From: an uncultured Spartobacteria bacterium
GTDB taxonomy: Bacteria; Verrucomicrobiota; Verrucomicrobiae; Chthoniobacterales; UBA6821
Assembly: GCA_903919105.1 (NCBI GenBank)
Contig: CAIXGT010000256.1
Location: forward strand, 1 to 38,502
Length of the DNA: 38,502 nt
Direction of reading: 5' to 3'
Position 1 is the stretch's first letter, and each line of letters starts with the position of its first letter. Made by a program: the position numbers and the translations under genes. This document shows positions 16,629 to 25,156 of the stretch, one piece after another. Below the pieces are notes generated by a model. The model searched no databases and was not told where the DNA came from. It saw only the letters and a list, made by a program, of their open reading frames with translations.

Positions 16629-17696
16629 TTAGCTGATGGTCAGCTGGCTGAGACCGAGGGAGCTGGTGACGGCGATCTTCTCGTAGTGCTCGACGGTGAT
16701 GTCGACCAGCTTCGAGGTGACCTGCTGCACGTAGACCCGGAAGTCTCCGCCTCCCTCGCAGGGCGAGGTGAACCGCTTGATGTTGGAGGGATCCTCCACG
16801 TCCGTGCCCTGGGAGAAGAACATGAGCACCAGATTGCCGACGGCTTCGGAGAGGGCGTTGCCCTGGGAGCTGTAACGCTCGCGGGAAACATAAGCCTCGG
16901 CTCCGAAGAAGCCACCGACCTGATCCATGGTGAGTCCGGCGGAAGCATAGCCTCCGGCGTTGTTCTGTGCACGGTGTGCTAGGATACGCTTCGTCCATGC
17001 GGTGTCCCCGTAGCCGACCTTGTTAGGACGGATACCGCTTGCAGTGTTCGCCGCGAGAAGGGCGTTGAGTACGTCCATGTCGGGATCTGTCCCGGCGGTG
17101 GTATTCCACGTCTTGGCGGTGTTGGTCGCCGCAGCGCTGAGGACCGCAATGGCGCGGCGCAGGCTGTTGCGAAGGATGCGGCGCTTAAGCTTCTCCACCA
17201 CGCGAGCTTGGTAGGCAGGGACGCCGCCAGCGATTGCGCTGGTCGGGTCGGCTACCTCGTCGAGGTCGATGCGGATGCGAAGTCCACGGTTGTCGGTGCG
17301 GCTGTGCACCTCGCTGCCGGTGAACTTGACTGTAGGGAACTCCTGGCCGATGGCGCGGAGGTCGTCGTTGGCCCCTTCGGAGAGGAATTCTTCGATATTC
17401 ACCCACTGCTTGTAAGTGAAGCGGCGAGGCGTGGAGACCGAGGGCGCGAAGAAGTCCAAGGTTGCCTGGATGTTGTTCGGGTCCCTCCATCCCAGCGCGT
17501 AGGTCGTCAGGGGCTCGTCGAAGTAGTTCTGCGTGAAGACCGACTCGTTGGCGAGGTAGACTTCACCGGGCTTGAGGCTGTCGCCGTTGGCGATCAGTGC
17601 TAGGGGCGTGCGTTCGACGGCCTCCACATTCGCCAGCATGGTGGCCATGCGGGACTGGGCGGCGTGAACGTCGGATTTGCTGATGTTCTTTTTCAT
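16629..17696 (-). CDS. Major capsid protein
   Basis: 355 residues, with HK97-type major capsid character: a polar N-terminus, FFAPSVSTPRRFTYKQW, a long helix with KLKRRILRNSLRRAIAVL and a C-terminal beta region (DFRVYVQQVTSKLVDITVEHYE). It is in the standard position between decoration and connector genes. The first 50 residues contain three (L/I)-A-N triplets (21-23, 35-37, 48-50); cleavage after Asn50 would leave a mature chain starting ESVFTQNYF. The leader is A/C-rich and without a strong Shine-Dalgarno. The strong hairpin just downstream fits high expression. Confidence 0.8.
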   Translation of the reverse strand: MKKNISKSDVHAAQSRMATMLANVEAVERTPLALIANGDSLKPGEVYLANESVFTQNYFDEPLTTYALGWRDPNNIQATLDFFAPSVSTPRRFTYKQWVNIEEFLSEGANDDLRAIGQEFPTVKFTGSEVHSRTDNRGLRIRIDLDEVADPTSAIAGGVPAYQARVVEKLKRRILRNSLRRAIAVLSAAATNTAKTWNTTAGTDPDMDVLNALLAANTASGIRPNKVGYGDTAWTKRILAHRAQNNAGGYASAGLTMDQVGGFFGAEAYVSRERYSSQGNALSEAVGNLVLMFFSQGTDVEDPSNIKRFTSPCEGGGDFRVYVQQVTSKLVDITVEHYEKIAVTSSLGLSQLTIS

Positions 17697-17726
17697 AAGG
17701 ATGAAACAGTGGCTGCTTGGGTTGGT

Positions 17727-18254
17727 TTAGTTGGTGACCGCGTAGGGGAAACAGGGGATGATTTCCACCTGATCTCCGGAGGCCGTGGCGGCCGAGACGG
17801 CTCTGCCCACCACATAGACGGTGCCAGCACCGGAGGCAGGGAGAGCGCGGATCAGCCCACCAGCGGCAGGAATGACCGTGGCCCCGACCGAGATGGCGCC
17901 GCTCGCAATCATGCGCTCGGTATCCTCGTTGAGTCCGAGGAAGTTCACAGGGAGCGGGTAGCTCAGGTCACTATTGGCCTGATCAACGACGGGCGTCATG
18001 TCCGGCACCACGCCGATCGGGATATCCGAGGCGGTGCAAATGGCGATGTGCGAAGCGTCGCTTCCGGCCTTGGCCAGAAGGTATCGCTGCGTGAAGGAGG
18101 CATCCGCAAGGCGGGTTGCCCGGCCCTTCGGGGTGATGTTCACGAGCAGAGAGTTCGCGAACTGCTGTAACCCGCGACCGGGTTTGTGGGTGAATGTCAG
18201 CACTGCTGCAAGCAGCAACGCGACGCTCATAATGAGGAACAGTGTGATGTTCAT
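17727..18254 (-). CDS. Capsid decoration-like protein with N-terminal hydrophobic segment
   Basis: 175 residues from ATG 18254. The body (from about residue 40: TPKGRATRLADASF, then GVVPDMTPVVD and VGATVIPAAGG) resembles head-decoration proteins of the DUF2190 type: short, all-beta, with Gly/Ala turns. The preceding 22 residues (NITLFLIMSVALLLAAVL) form a membrane-like helix, very unusual for a capsid protein. FAN at 32-34 lies between the two parts. A GTG at residue 38 would give a start at the beta domain, but has no Shine-Dalgarno. Either the start is that GTG or the hydrophobic piece is removed by the protease. Confidence 0.6.
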   Translation of the reverse strand: MNITLFLIMSVALLLAAVLTFTHKPGRGLQQFANSLLVNITPKGRATRLADASFTQRYLLAKAGSDASHIAICTASDIPIGVVPDMTPVVDQANSDLSYPLPVNFLGLNEDTERMIASGAISVGATVIPAAGGLIRALPASGAGTVYVVGRAVSAATASGDQVEIIPCFPYAVTN

Positions 18255-18338
18255 GGTGTGTGTCTTTTTTTTGGGTTTGGTTTTGTTGCTGCCTGCCGCC
18301 CGGCGGTGGTGCCAGGTTGTGACAAGCAAAGTGTTGTT

Positions 18339-18731
18339 TTAAGCAGCAGGCTCGACTGGGGTTTCTTCCGGACTGGCGGTAGAGGCCTCCGGGGAGTCCT
18401 GATTGGTGAGTCCCTGCTCTTGGAGATCGTTGCCAAGGTTCGCATCGTGCTCAGCCTGACGCTGCAGTGCCTCGATTGCCTGGTCGCGGGTCAATCCGGC
18501 GGCGACTTTCTCCGCGACGGCTTCGGGGGCGAATCCTCCGGTCGAGGCGGGCTTGGGTGCCGAAAGGGCCTTGGCAAGCAGTTCATGCACCTCGTCATTG
18601 GCCGCATCGAGCTCCAGTCCGAGAAGGGATCGAACGGTTGCGGCGTGATTGACGAGTGCCGTGACGGCACTGACAAGGTCGGATTCGGCGGCCTTGGCCT
18701 TAAGGCCGAGGAGTTTCATGAGTTCTTTCAT
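18339..18731 (-). CDS. Scaffold-like helical protein
   Basis: 130 residues from ATG 18731. The N-terminus MKELMKLLGLKAKA, followed by an acidic, Ala-rich helical body and a disordered Pro/Glu tail, resembles the C-terminal scaffold end of Mu-type I proteases. The frame is open further upstream to 18917 but that part overlaps the protease gene and is low-quality sequence. The leader is A/C-rich. It probably assists capsid assembly; no enzymatic motif is present. Confidence 0.6.
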   Translation of the reverse strand: MKELMKLLGLKAKAAESDLVSAVTALVNHAATVRSLLGLELDAANDEVHELLAKALSAPKPASTGGFAPEAVAEKVAAGLTRDQAIEALQRQAEHDANLGNDLQEQGLTNQDSPEASTASPEETPVEPAA

Positions 18732-18765
18732 GGTGATGGGGTTGGGTGGTGTTTTGGTGGTGGGT

Positions 18766-20202
18766 TTATTCGTCGCTGCCGGGTCGCTGCATCTGTGTAA
18801 GGATGGACTGTCCCTCCGGGGAGTTGCCCACGGCGGCAAAACGCTCGCCATAGCTCTCGTTGGGGAATTCCTGCTCACGGCGTGCCATGAGTTCCTCGAA
18901 CTTTGCGGTGCGACCACGGGCCTCGGTGATGGCGATCCCCTCCTTGGTACCGAGCCCTGCCGTCACGGCCTGGGTCTTGACCACCGGGGCAGCGTTGGCG
19001 AGAAGCGTCACGGCAGCATCGAGGTCCTCGGCATTGGCCAGTTCCTCGATCCGGGCGTCCCGATCAGCGGTCACGATGTGGCCGCTCTGGATGAGGCGGT
19101 CCACCTCGCGGGTGACCGAGGCCTTGCGCTCGTTGGCCAATTTCTCCTCTAGGGCGTTCATGGCCTTGATGTGGCGCTCGTGGGCCGCGTCGATCCCGGC
19201 GCGTGCTTTCTTGACCCGGTCGAGGGTTCCGGCCTTGGCGACTTTCTCTTCCAGGGCACCCTGCAACTGCTCGCGGGTGGTTTCCTCCGGCGTCATGCCC
19301 AGAAGGTCACCTAGCCACTTCAGAAAATCAGCATGGTCGGCCGCTTCGTCGTCGTTTCCGGAAGCGTTGGCCAGAAGGACGAGCGCCATCTCGGTCAGAG
19401 CCGGGCTTTGCTCACCCTGCTCATTGGCGGTCTCGACGGGCTTGGCCTTCTGTAGCGCCTCGATCACTTGATCCATGGTGACGTCGGCATCCTCGGCGAA
19501 TCCGGCGATGAGCTTGAGCGCCGGGGGGACGGTGGCCGTCTGCTCCGGGTTGGGCTGACCTTGCTCGTTGGCAAGGCTGACCGGGGCGACCGGAATCGCC
19601 GGTTCGTTTGTGAACCCGATGCTCTTGACCCGCACAGGTCGGAAGATCGCTACACCGTTCTCCTTTCCCTCGGGGACGGCCGCCCAGTTGACTGAGTGTC
19701 CGTGGAAGGCTTCGTTGGAAATCAGGTGTTCACCCTCGGGATTCCACTTGACCCTCATGAAGAGACCATGCTCTCCGCAAGGGGTTCCGCTGTTAGCGAA
19801 CTCATTGCAGACCGAGCACTCAGCACTATGGCGCACGGCCATCTCCTTGCCGCGTCCCTTGGCAGCCGTGTCGGTGTGGCCCGCCTGTCCCTTGAAACGA
19901 GGATGGTCGGGGTGGCCGACGTAGAAGGGGGTGCCCAGGGGCTGGAGGATCTTGCGGGCGGTGCCGTTGAACTCGTTGCAGATGGCCTCGGCATCCTCCT
20001 TGCGGAAGCGCTGAATCATCCTTGCACCCTTTTTGTCGACGTTGGCGAAGTCGCCGAAGGGGCTGACCTGGACCCAGTGGTCCTTGTCGGCGGAGAAGGC
20101 ATTGGCGAGGAAGATGTCCGCGACGGCTTCGGTGGCCTCGTTGGCAAAATGCTCAAGACGTCCGACGAGCGAGAAGAGAAAGTGACTGATCATGGTTTTC
20201 AT
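18766..20202 (-). CDS. Mu I-like prohead protease with fused scaffold
   Basis: 478 residues from ATG 20202 (a second ATG lies at 20193). Residues about 45-205 are the protease: GTPFYVGHPDHP (90-101), VKWNPEGEHLISNEAFHGHS (151-170) and the I-G-F-T-N-E-P-A-I motif (195-203) that ends this domain in Mu I-like proteases. Residues 230-460 are helical, charged scaffold. Ten triplets of the form (L/F/T)-A-N occur (19, 32, 52, 135, 210, 258, 277, 355, 388, 401), far above chance, mostly in the scaffold and its borders. A long upstream extension of the frame is low-complexity and overlaps the portal, so it is rejected as start. Confidence 0.8.
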   Translation of the reverse strand: MKTMISHFLFSLVGRLEHFANEATEAVADIFLANAFSADKDHWVQVSPFGDFANVDKKGARMIQRFRKEDAEAICNEFNGTARKILQPLGTPFYVGHPDHPRFKGQAGHTDTAAKGRGKEMAVRHSAECSVCNEFANSGTPCGEHGLFMRVKWNPEGEHLISNEAFHGHSVNWAAVPEGKENGVAIFRPVRVKSIGFTNEPAIPVAPVSLANEQGQPNPEQTATVPPALKLIAGFAEDADVTMDQVIEALQKAKPVETANEQGEQSPALTEMALVLLANASGNDDEAADHADFLKWLGDLLGMTPEETTREQLQGALEEKVAKAGTLDRVKKARAGIDAAHERHIKAMNALEEKLANERKASVTREVDRLIQSGHIVTADRDARIEELANAEDLDAAVTLLANAAPVVKTQAVTAGLGTKEGIAITEARGRTAKFEELMARREQEFPNESYGERFAAVGNSPEGQSILTQMQRPGSDE

Positions 20203-20240
20203 GGATGGGTTTGGGTTGGATTTTTGGGGTGAAGGTTGGT

Positions 20241-20390
20241 TCAAAGAATGATCTGGGTCGTGCCAGAGGGTCGTGACCCCCGTTGCAACTCCTGCAAAGC
20301 CCCGCCAAGGCCCCTTTCCTCCACGAAACGGGTCAATGGGGCCGAAGGGGTCATCAGGGGCATTTTTTTGGCGCTCACGAGTGGGTTCAT
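20241..20390 (-). CDS. Small protein between portal and protease
   Basis: 49 residues, MNPLVSAKKMPLMTPSAPL at the start and ending in Ile-Ile-Leu. The ATG (20388-20390) overlaps the portal stop TGA as ATGA, the coupling seen between most late genes. No family recognised; weakly basic and Pro/Gly-rich. About 38 bases of leader separate it from the protease gene. Confidence 0.45.
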   Translation of the reverse strand: MNPLVSAKKMPLMTPSAPLTRFVEERGLGGALQELQRGSRPSGTTQIIL

Positions 20391-21970
20391 TTTTTGGCCT
20401 CCGCGAGTGAGTTACGGACCCCTTCGATGACGGCGCTTCCAAGCGCACTCTCGAAGACTTCCGAGAGTTCCTCGGTATCCATCTCGCCAAAGAGCTCCGG
20501 GAGCCGGTCACGGGTCGTCTGGAAAAAATCAAGCAGGTCGGAATCCGTGACGCTCTTGTCGGCCACTTTGTCGGAGAGTTCTCCAAGGAGCTTCTCGATC
20601 GGGGCGATCCACCCCGGGGGAATGGCCAGGTGATCGGCCACTTTAGCGGAGAGGTCGGTTGCCTCGTTGGGAACCTGCTCGGCTCCCGCAACCTTCTTCC
20701 CGTCGATGTTGTCGGTCACCCTCTCTGTGGTAGCCACCGGCGCATGCAGCGGGGTGTCATCCTCTTCGATCTGGGGACGGCCGTAGTGCTCCAGGCGTTC
20801 GCGGGTCCCGAGTGGTGCTCCGGATTCCAGGAGGAACTTGTCGACCTTAAGGTCGAGTTCGGTGTTTTGCTTTTCGGGAACGACGAGTTTGGCAAACGCG
20901 AGGCACGCGCGAGTTCCGAATTTCTGCCAGAGCACCCATCGGTCCACATAGTGGTTCAGCGATTCGCTGACGATGGTGGCGTCATCGACAAGGAGATCGT
21001 CGCTTTCCTCGCCCTGGACGCTTGCCCCCTTGTTGTCCGCCGAGAAGGTGGAGAGATCGCTTCCGCGCCAGAGGATGGCCATGCGGCGCTCGCACCACTC
21101 CACCAAGGGCTCAAAGGGTAGTTGGCCACTCTGACCGGCGCTGATGATGGAGATCGGCTCCTTGATCGTGCCGTCCGCCCCGTAGATGACCCCGGCGAAG
21201 TTCTGGTTGAAGGCGGCCACCGCGTCGCGCATGGCGTTGCCGGCGTCGCTCCCCTTGGCCGCCGTGGTCTGTCCGAGCACACCGGGCGTCCCGAACTTGT
21301 CGCAGTAGGAGAGCCAGTCCTTGAGCGGCATGTTTTTGATCGCGTAGAGGATCGAGCTGGCCTCCATGAGACCTTCGCCCTTAGTGACCATCCACCCCCC
21401 GTCTTCGAGGGGGAGGCCTTCGGCTCCTCCGACAGGCGTGGTCAGGTAGCGGAGGCGGCCTGTTCGGTTCTCGAAGAACCAGAGCGGGGTGAAGCGGAAT
21501 TCCGCCGTGAGCACCTCGCCCGGCTGCCAGACGATCTCGTGAACCGAATAATATTTTCCGACGCAGTCCATCATCTGGCGTATGAGGAGTGCGAGACCTC
21601 CACGCTCGTTCTCGTCGATCGCATTGACGGCCGTCAAATTGTCGTAGAATTCCCTCAGGGCTTCCGCATGGGCCTCTGCTTCCGGGCTCTCTTCTTTCTG
21701 CAGGATCTCAAGCTTCAGTCGGCTGACGGCCTTTTTGCGCTTTGGGATGATCCCCTTGAGCGCGGAATCCCTCTTCTCCATGGTCTCCCAGAGCAGGGCT
21801 GCCCAGGCGAAGTAGCCGAGCTGGAAATTGTCGAGATGCCCCACCAGCGTCTGCATGGTGAGCCCACGAATGGGATTGTAGCGGGAGCGCAGCGCCATCT
21901 GCACCGCCTCGGCGGAGATGTCGGGCGCGGTCTTCGGCGCGGTGCGAATCATGGGTTTCTTCGTGCTCAC
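20387..21970 (-). CDS. Portal protein (Mu gp29/DUF935-like)
   Basis: 527 residues. LTMQTLVGHLDNFQLGYFA, the helical wing (KKAVSRLKLEILQKEE) and VHEIVWQPGEVLTAEF, FGTPGVLGQT, FNQNFAGVIYG and the C-terminal helices match the DUF935 portal family, the dodecameric DNA gate of the head. The start is GTG at 21970: a GGAGGT stands 6 bases upstream and the GTGA overlap links it to the terminase stop. The length is usual for the family. Confidence 0.85.
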   Translation of the reverse strand: MSTKKPMIRTAPKTAPDISAEAVQMALRSRYNPIRGLTMQTLVGHLDNFQLGYFAWAALLWETMEKRDSALKGIIPKRKKAVSRLKLEILQKEESPEAEAHAEALREFYDNLTAVNAIDENERGGLALLIRQMMDCVGKYYSVHEIVWQPGEVLTAEFRFTPLWFFENRTGRLRYLTTPVGGAEGLPLEDGGWMVTKGEGLMEASSILYAIKNMPLKDWLSYCDKFGTPGVLGQTTAAKGSDAGNAMRDAVAAFNQNFAGVIYGADGTIKEPISIISAGQSGQLPFEPLVEWCERRMAILWRGSDLSTFSADNKGASVQGEESDDLLVDDATIVSESLNHYVDRWVLWQKFGTRACLAFAKLVVPEKQNTELDLKVDKFLLESGAPLGTRERLEHYGRPQIEEDDTPLHAPVATTERVTDNIDGKKVAGAEQVPNEATDLSAKVADHLAIPPGWIAPIEKLLGELSDKVADKSVTDSDLLDFFQTTRDRLPELFGEMDTEELSEVFESALGSAVIEGVRNSLAEAKK

Positions 21971-23454
21971 AGGGCCACCTCCTTCCTGTCGGCCCGATCA
22001 GAGGCTGAGGTGAAACGGACTTCGGACGCCCCGTCGTACCCGAAGGATGCCCCCGTGACCTTGCCCGCATGGAGGGCGAGTGCATGGGCCCAGAAATCAT
22101 CGGCATGTCCCGCCTCGGTATGCTCGGCCACGAAGCGCACGTTCCCGCTGGCGGTGGTCTCCTTGCGGATAGCCCGGTGTGAGGCCACGACCCCCTCATC
22201 GTCCGGGATGCGGACAGTGCGGTCCTCAAAGGCGGCCCGCAACGGGTAGGCAAGCTCCTCTTTCACGGCAGGGGTGAAGGTGACCGGCTCGACCTTGTAG
22301 GTGCCGAAACGCTTCTGGGCACGCTCGACCAGTTGGCGGCCTAGACCGCTATTATCGATGCAAGCTCTCCGCAGGGAGGGAAGCTCAAGCAATGCGTAGA
22401 GCCTGCGCTCCTGCTCGTCGAATGGGACGTTCCTCATGGCGATCCTGTGGACGGTGGGACGGAAACTGCCGACCTTGCGGATGACCCAGAAGACGGTCAG
22501 ATCCTTGACTCGGGCGATGTCTCCTCCGAGGTAGAGCTCGTCACGGCAGGTGGCGAGCTCGGCCAAGGTCATCTCCCACTTCTCCCCGGCGCGGTATTTG
22601 CAGCCGTCGAGCAGTTCGTAGGAAAGGAAGGCGCTCGCGTCGTCCGAGGGGACGCACATATATTCCTGCTGGAAGCTCTCCTCGTCGGCACAACCAGCCC
22701 GGATGAAGTCGAAATAGGTGCTCTCATCCATTGCCATGCGCTCATCATCGGGAGGTAGCTTTCCCTGGAGCTTGTAAAGGAAGCCCTGGTCGAGTGCATC
22801 CTGGAGCGTCACCCTGTGGAGCGAGATCCCCATGGGGTTGCCCTTGTGGCGGACTTTGACGATGAGCTGGTTGAAGAAGTTCGCCGTGCCGCGATGCGTG
22901 GAGAAGATGTCGAGAGACCCTCCCCAGGTGATGCCGGGATAGGCGATGGAGTAGAGCTTCCTCGGGTCTGGGTGCAGGGCGAACTCATCAAGGATTCGGT
23001 CGCCACGTTTTCCGGCTTGAGCATCCGGATTACTGGACATGCTGTGGGCACGAAGACCGTTGGCAAAGGCGAGCACGTAAGCCGAATGGCCGTTCTCATC
23101 GATCACCTTCTCTCCGAGATCCTTTGCCCCGAGATTCAGCAGGGTTGCAAAGCTCTTGCAGTCCTCCAGGAAGAGCCGTGCCTGGATGTCGTCACGCGAA
23201 GATATCCAGGCATCCAGTCTCGACGAGGAAAGAGACTTCTTGGAGACGATCTTGTAGCCGCTTGCCCACGTCCATCCGATTTGACGGCTCTTCTCAGCCA
23301 TTGCAATCCGCGAGTTGTCGCGAACCCACTGTGCCTGATAGGGAAGTAGAAGGGTGTCGCGCTCCGGGAAGACCTTGCAGCTTCCGGCGAACTCCTTGTC
23401 CACGTAGGAGGGACGCTTCCCGGCAGATCGAATCTTTGCGATCTGAAGCGTCAT
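21967..23454 (-). CDS. Terminase large subunit (Mu gp28-like)
   Basis: 495 residues from ATG 23454, which overlaps the TerS stop as ATGA; an apparent extension to 24012 only re-reads the TerS gene. ATPase: Walker A-like KSRQIGWTW (55-63), as in Mu gp28-type terminases, and Walker B ILDEF (154-158). Nuclease: LYLGGDIARVKDLT (Asp312), CIDNSG (Asp367) and HADDFW (Asp452/453) supply the expected acids. It pumps and cuts DNA during headful packaging of phage plus adjacent host DNA. Confidence 0.85.
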   Translation of the reverse strand: MTLQIAKIRSAGKRPSYVDKEFAGSCKVFPERDTLLLPYQAQWVRDNSRIAMAEKSRQIGWTWASGYKIVSKKSLSSSRLDAWISSRDDIQARLFLEDCKSFATLLNLGAKDLGEKVIDENGHSAYVLAFANGLRAHSMSSNPDAQAGKRGDRILDEFALHPDPRKLYSIAYPGITWGGSLDIFSTHRGTANFFNQLIVKVRHKGNPMGISLHRVTLQDALDQGFLYKLQGKLPPDDERMAMDESTYFDFIRAGCADEESFQQEYMCVPSDDASAFLSYELLDGCKYRAGEKWEMTLAELATCRDELYLGGDIARVKDLTVFWVIRKVGSFRPTVHRIAMRNVPFDEQERRLYALLELPSLRRACIDNSGLGRQLVERAQKRFGTYKVEPVTFTPAVKEELAYPLRAAFEDRTVRIPDDEGVVASHRAIRKETTASGNVRFVAEHTEAGHADDFWAHALALHAGKVTGASFGYDGASEVRFTSASDRADRKEVAL

Positions 23455-24008
23455 AGCAGTCCGGCTGCCTCCTCGATCTGCCGCAGCGTCTCCGGAGTGA
23501 GCCCCCCCTTGGAGGTGATCCCCTGGAGCTTGGCCTTGGCCTGCTGTGCGGCACCTTCTAGGAGGGCAATCCTGCGATCGGCTTGGGCGAGCTTCGCCGG
23601 GTCGACCTTCTCCTTGAGCGCGACCTGCCGCTCTTTGAGCTTGAGATGGGCACTGTCGAGCTCCAGCTGATAGTGATCCATCATCTCTTTGTGCGAGAGT
23701 TCCCCCATGACCTCGTTGAAGCGGGCATTGAGCAGCGACTTCCTGAAAGTCTCCTCCAGATCCTTGGGCAGATTCGCCTCCATGGCGCGACGGGCCTTGG
23801 CGGCCTCCGCCGAACGCCAGACGGCAGCCTCCGGAGAGCGGTGCAGCCGGTGCACTGCCCCTGCCGAGGTGCTGCAGGAATGTTTCTCCAGCCACTCCAG
23901 ACGATCCGAGAAGGAGGGACGCTCCGAAAAAACCCAACAGAAATACTCGTCGAACAGTCCGGCACGCTTGAGCCGGGCGGCAAGGGAATCGGTACGTGAG
24001 TCGCTCAT
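23451..24008 (-). CDS. Terminase small subunit (Mu gp27-like)
   Basis: 185 residues, helical and charged. The N-terminal part (LKRAGLFDEYFCWVFSERPS) fits a DNA-binding domain; the middle is a long coiled coil (LDSAHLKLKERQVALKEKV) and the tail is helical. The arrangement and direct coupling to TerL are as in the DUF3486/gp27 group. It probably recognises the phage left end to start packaging. The start ATG is 4 bases after the stop of the upstream gene. Confidence 0.7.
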   Translation of the reverse strand: MSDSRTDSLAARLKRAGLFDEYFCWVFSERPSFSDRLEWLEKHSCSTSAGAVHRLHRSPEAAVWRSAEAAKARRAMEANLPKDLEETFRKSLLNARFNEVMGELSHKEMMDHYQLELDSAHLKLKERQVALKEKVDPAKLAQADRRIALLEGAAQQAKAKLQGITSKGGLTPETLRQIEEAAGLL

Positions 24009-24012
24009 TCAT

Positions 24013-24246
24013 CTAGGAGGTGATACGGGCGCTGCCCTTTTTGGTGATGCTCCAGAGGGTGTCCCCGGTGAGAGGGTCCTCGCTTGCGGTGGCCCAGCCC
24101 CCTTGGAGCAGGCGTTGCAGGGCACCTTGGAAATCGCGTTCCCCGCACTTGCCTGCTGTCAGTCGCACCTCGGTGAGCAGGACGCTCTCGGCAAGAGGGC
24201 TTCCCGTGGTGTTGAAAAGGGTCTGAAGAATCGCCGTGGTGATCAT
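24013..24246 (-). CDS. Mu gp26-like small winged-helix protein
   Basis: 77 residues. MITTAILQTLFNTTGSPLAE, then a helix-turn-helix-like segment (FQGALQRLLQGGWATA) and a wing ending LWSITKKGSARI fit a small winged helix as found beside the terminase in Mu-like phages. A GGGAGG Shine-Dalgarno precedes the ATG; the ATGA overlap couples it to the upstream gene. DNA binding is likely, the target unknown. Confidence 0.6.
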   Translation of the reverse strand: MITTAILQTLFNTTGSPLAESVLLTEVRLTAGKCGERDFQGALQRLLQGGWATASEDPLTGDTLWSITKKGSARITS

Positions 24247-24629
24247 GCGTGCCTCCCGTTCATTTCGCCGCGAAGTTCGCCGACTTTTTCGATCACTACG
24301 TTGATGCGGTCATGAATCTTCGTCGCCCGATCCTCTCCGGCATGGATGATCTCTTCCTTATCGCTTTCGAGCTTCCTATAGAGTGTCGCAATCTCACGGG
24401 CATGCTCGGCATGGCGTCGATCGACGATCTCCTTGTGGTCGAGGAACTCTTTCCTGGAGGCAAACTCCTTGTGAAACTCCTCCTGCATCTTGACGACAAA
24501 GGGCTGGGGTCCGACGTTCCGCGACTCGATCCGGTTGATCCGCCAGAAGAATACGGCGATGGTCACAGCAGCCGTGAGAATCGGCGTGAGGGTGCGCGAG
24601 AGATGAAGGAGCAGATCGCCGTCGGTCAT
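24243..24629 (-). CDS. Membrane-anchored coiled-coil protein (lysis cassette)
   Basis: 128 residues. A single N-terminal membrane segment (LTPILTAAVTIAVFFWRI) is followed by a long charged coiled coil (FVVKMQEEFHKEFASRKEFL through KVGELRGEM). This shape suits DUF2730-type Mu phage proteins or an Rz-like spanin part. It lies between the wall enzyme and the small DNA-binding protein. Because a separate spanin candidate is present, a structural or holin-regulatory role is also possible. Confidence 0.6.
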   Translation of the reverse strand: MTDGDLLLHLSRTLTPILTAAVTIAVFFWRINRIESRNVGPQPFVVKMQEEFHKEFASRKEFLDHKEIVDRRHAEHAREIATLYRKLESDKEEIIHAGEDRATKIHDRINVVIEKVGELRGEMNGRHA

Positions 24630-25156
24630 GTCAAAAATTCGGGTGTGATGGAGAGGTCGCCACCATCCGCAGCTGTGGGGGATTCGGAAGCTGGCGTGGA
24701 GACTTCCGCCATACCGAGCTGCTTGGCTCCCCCCAGGATGCGGAAATCCACAAGCAAGCGACCTTGGGCAAGCGATCCGCCGAGGGCCTTAAAGGCTGCC
24801 TGCGTCAAGTCAATCGCCGCCGTGGCCGCCGGAGGAGCCGAAGGACCCAGATCAATCAGCGAAACGGTCACCTGCGCTCCGGTGTCGTGATTGGTGACCA
24901 GAACCTTTGTGAACCAGGCTAGCTTCGGAAGCGGGGAACCGGCGCAGGGATTGTCGCCGGAGCGGTGGAAATCCATCGGTAGTGCACAGCCTAGGAAATC
25001 GGGATTGCCCTTGGTCGAGATGCCGCTTGCCGTCGATCCATCGTCGTAGCGGTCTCCCTCGCCTCCGAACCATGTGGCATGCTCTCCCTTGACGACAAGG
25101 TCGTCTCCTTCCACTGAAGCGGTCCAGGGATAACGGTAGCCTTTGAGGGTCTTCAT
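24626..25156 (-). CDS. RlpA-like wall enzyme, endolysin candidate
   Basis: 176 residues from ATG 25156. ATWFGG (27-32), STASG (41-45), GCALP (56-60), a VTNHDTGAQVTV strand (87-98), DLGPS (102-106) and AIDLTQAAFKALG (114-126) follow the order of the double-psi beta-barrel of RlpA-type lytic transglycosylases (A-S-W-Y-G, T-A-x-G, V-T-N, D-x-G-P, I-D-L-S). No SAR or signal sequence is visible, so export would rely on the holin. It is the only wall-degrading candidate in the lysis cluster. An ATGA overlap links it to the holin candidate. Confidence 0.6.
   Translation of the reverse strand: MKTLKGYRYPWTASVEGDDLVVKGEHATWFGGEGDRYDDGSTASGISTKGNPDFLGCALPMDFHRSGDNPCAGSPLPKLAWFTKVLVTNHDTGAQVTVSLIDLGPSAPPAATAAIDLTQAAFKALGGSLAQGRLLVDFRILGGAKQLGMAEVSTPASESPTAADGGDLSITPEFLT

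Noticed and set aside
20203..20691. N-terminal extension of the protease to 20691
   Set aside because: The extension is Arg/Pro/Ser-rich, overlaps the portal gene, and ATG 20202 gives the normal protease length with a typical leader.
21122..22249. Long plus-strand open frame (375 codons) opposite portal and terminase
   Set aside because: Its sequence is a low-complexity mirror of two well-supported minus-strand genes and has no recognisable domain or start signal.
23455..24012. N-terminal extension of TerL to 24012
   Set aside because: It re-reads the TerS gene in another frame and is Gly/Arg-rich; the ATGA overlap at 23454 gives the usual size.
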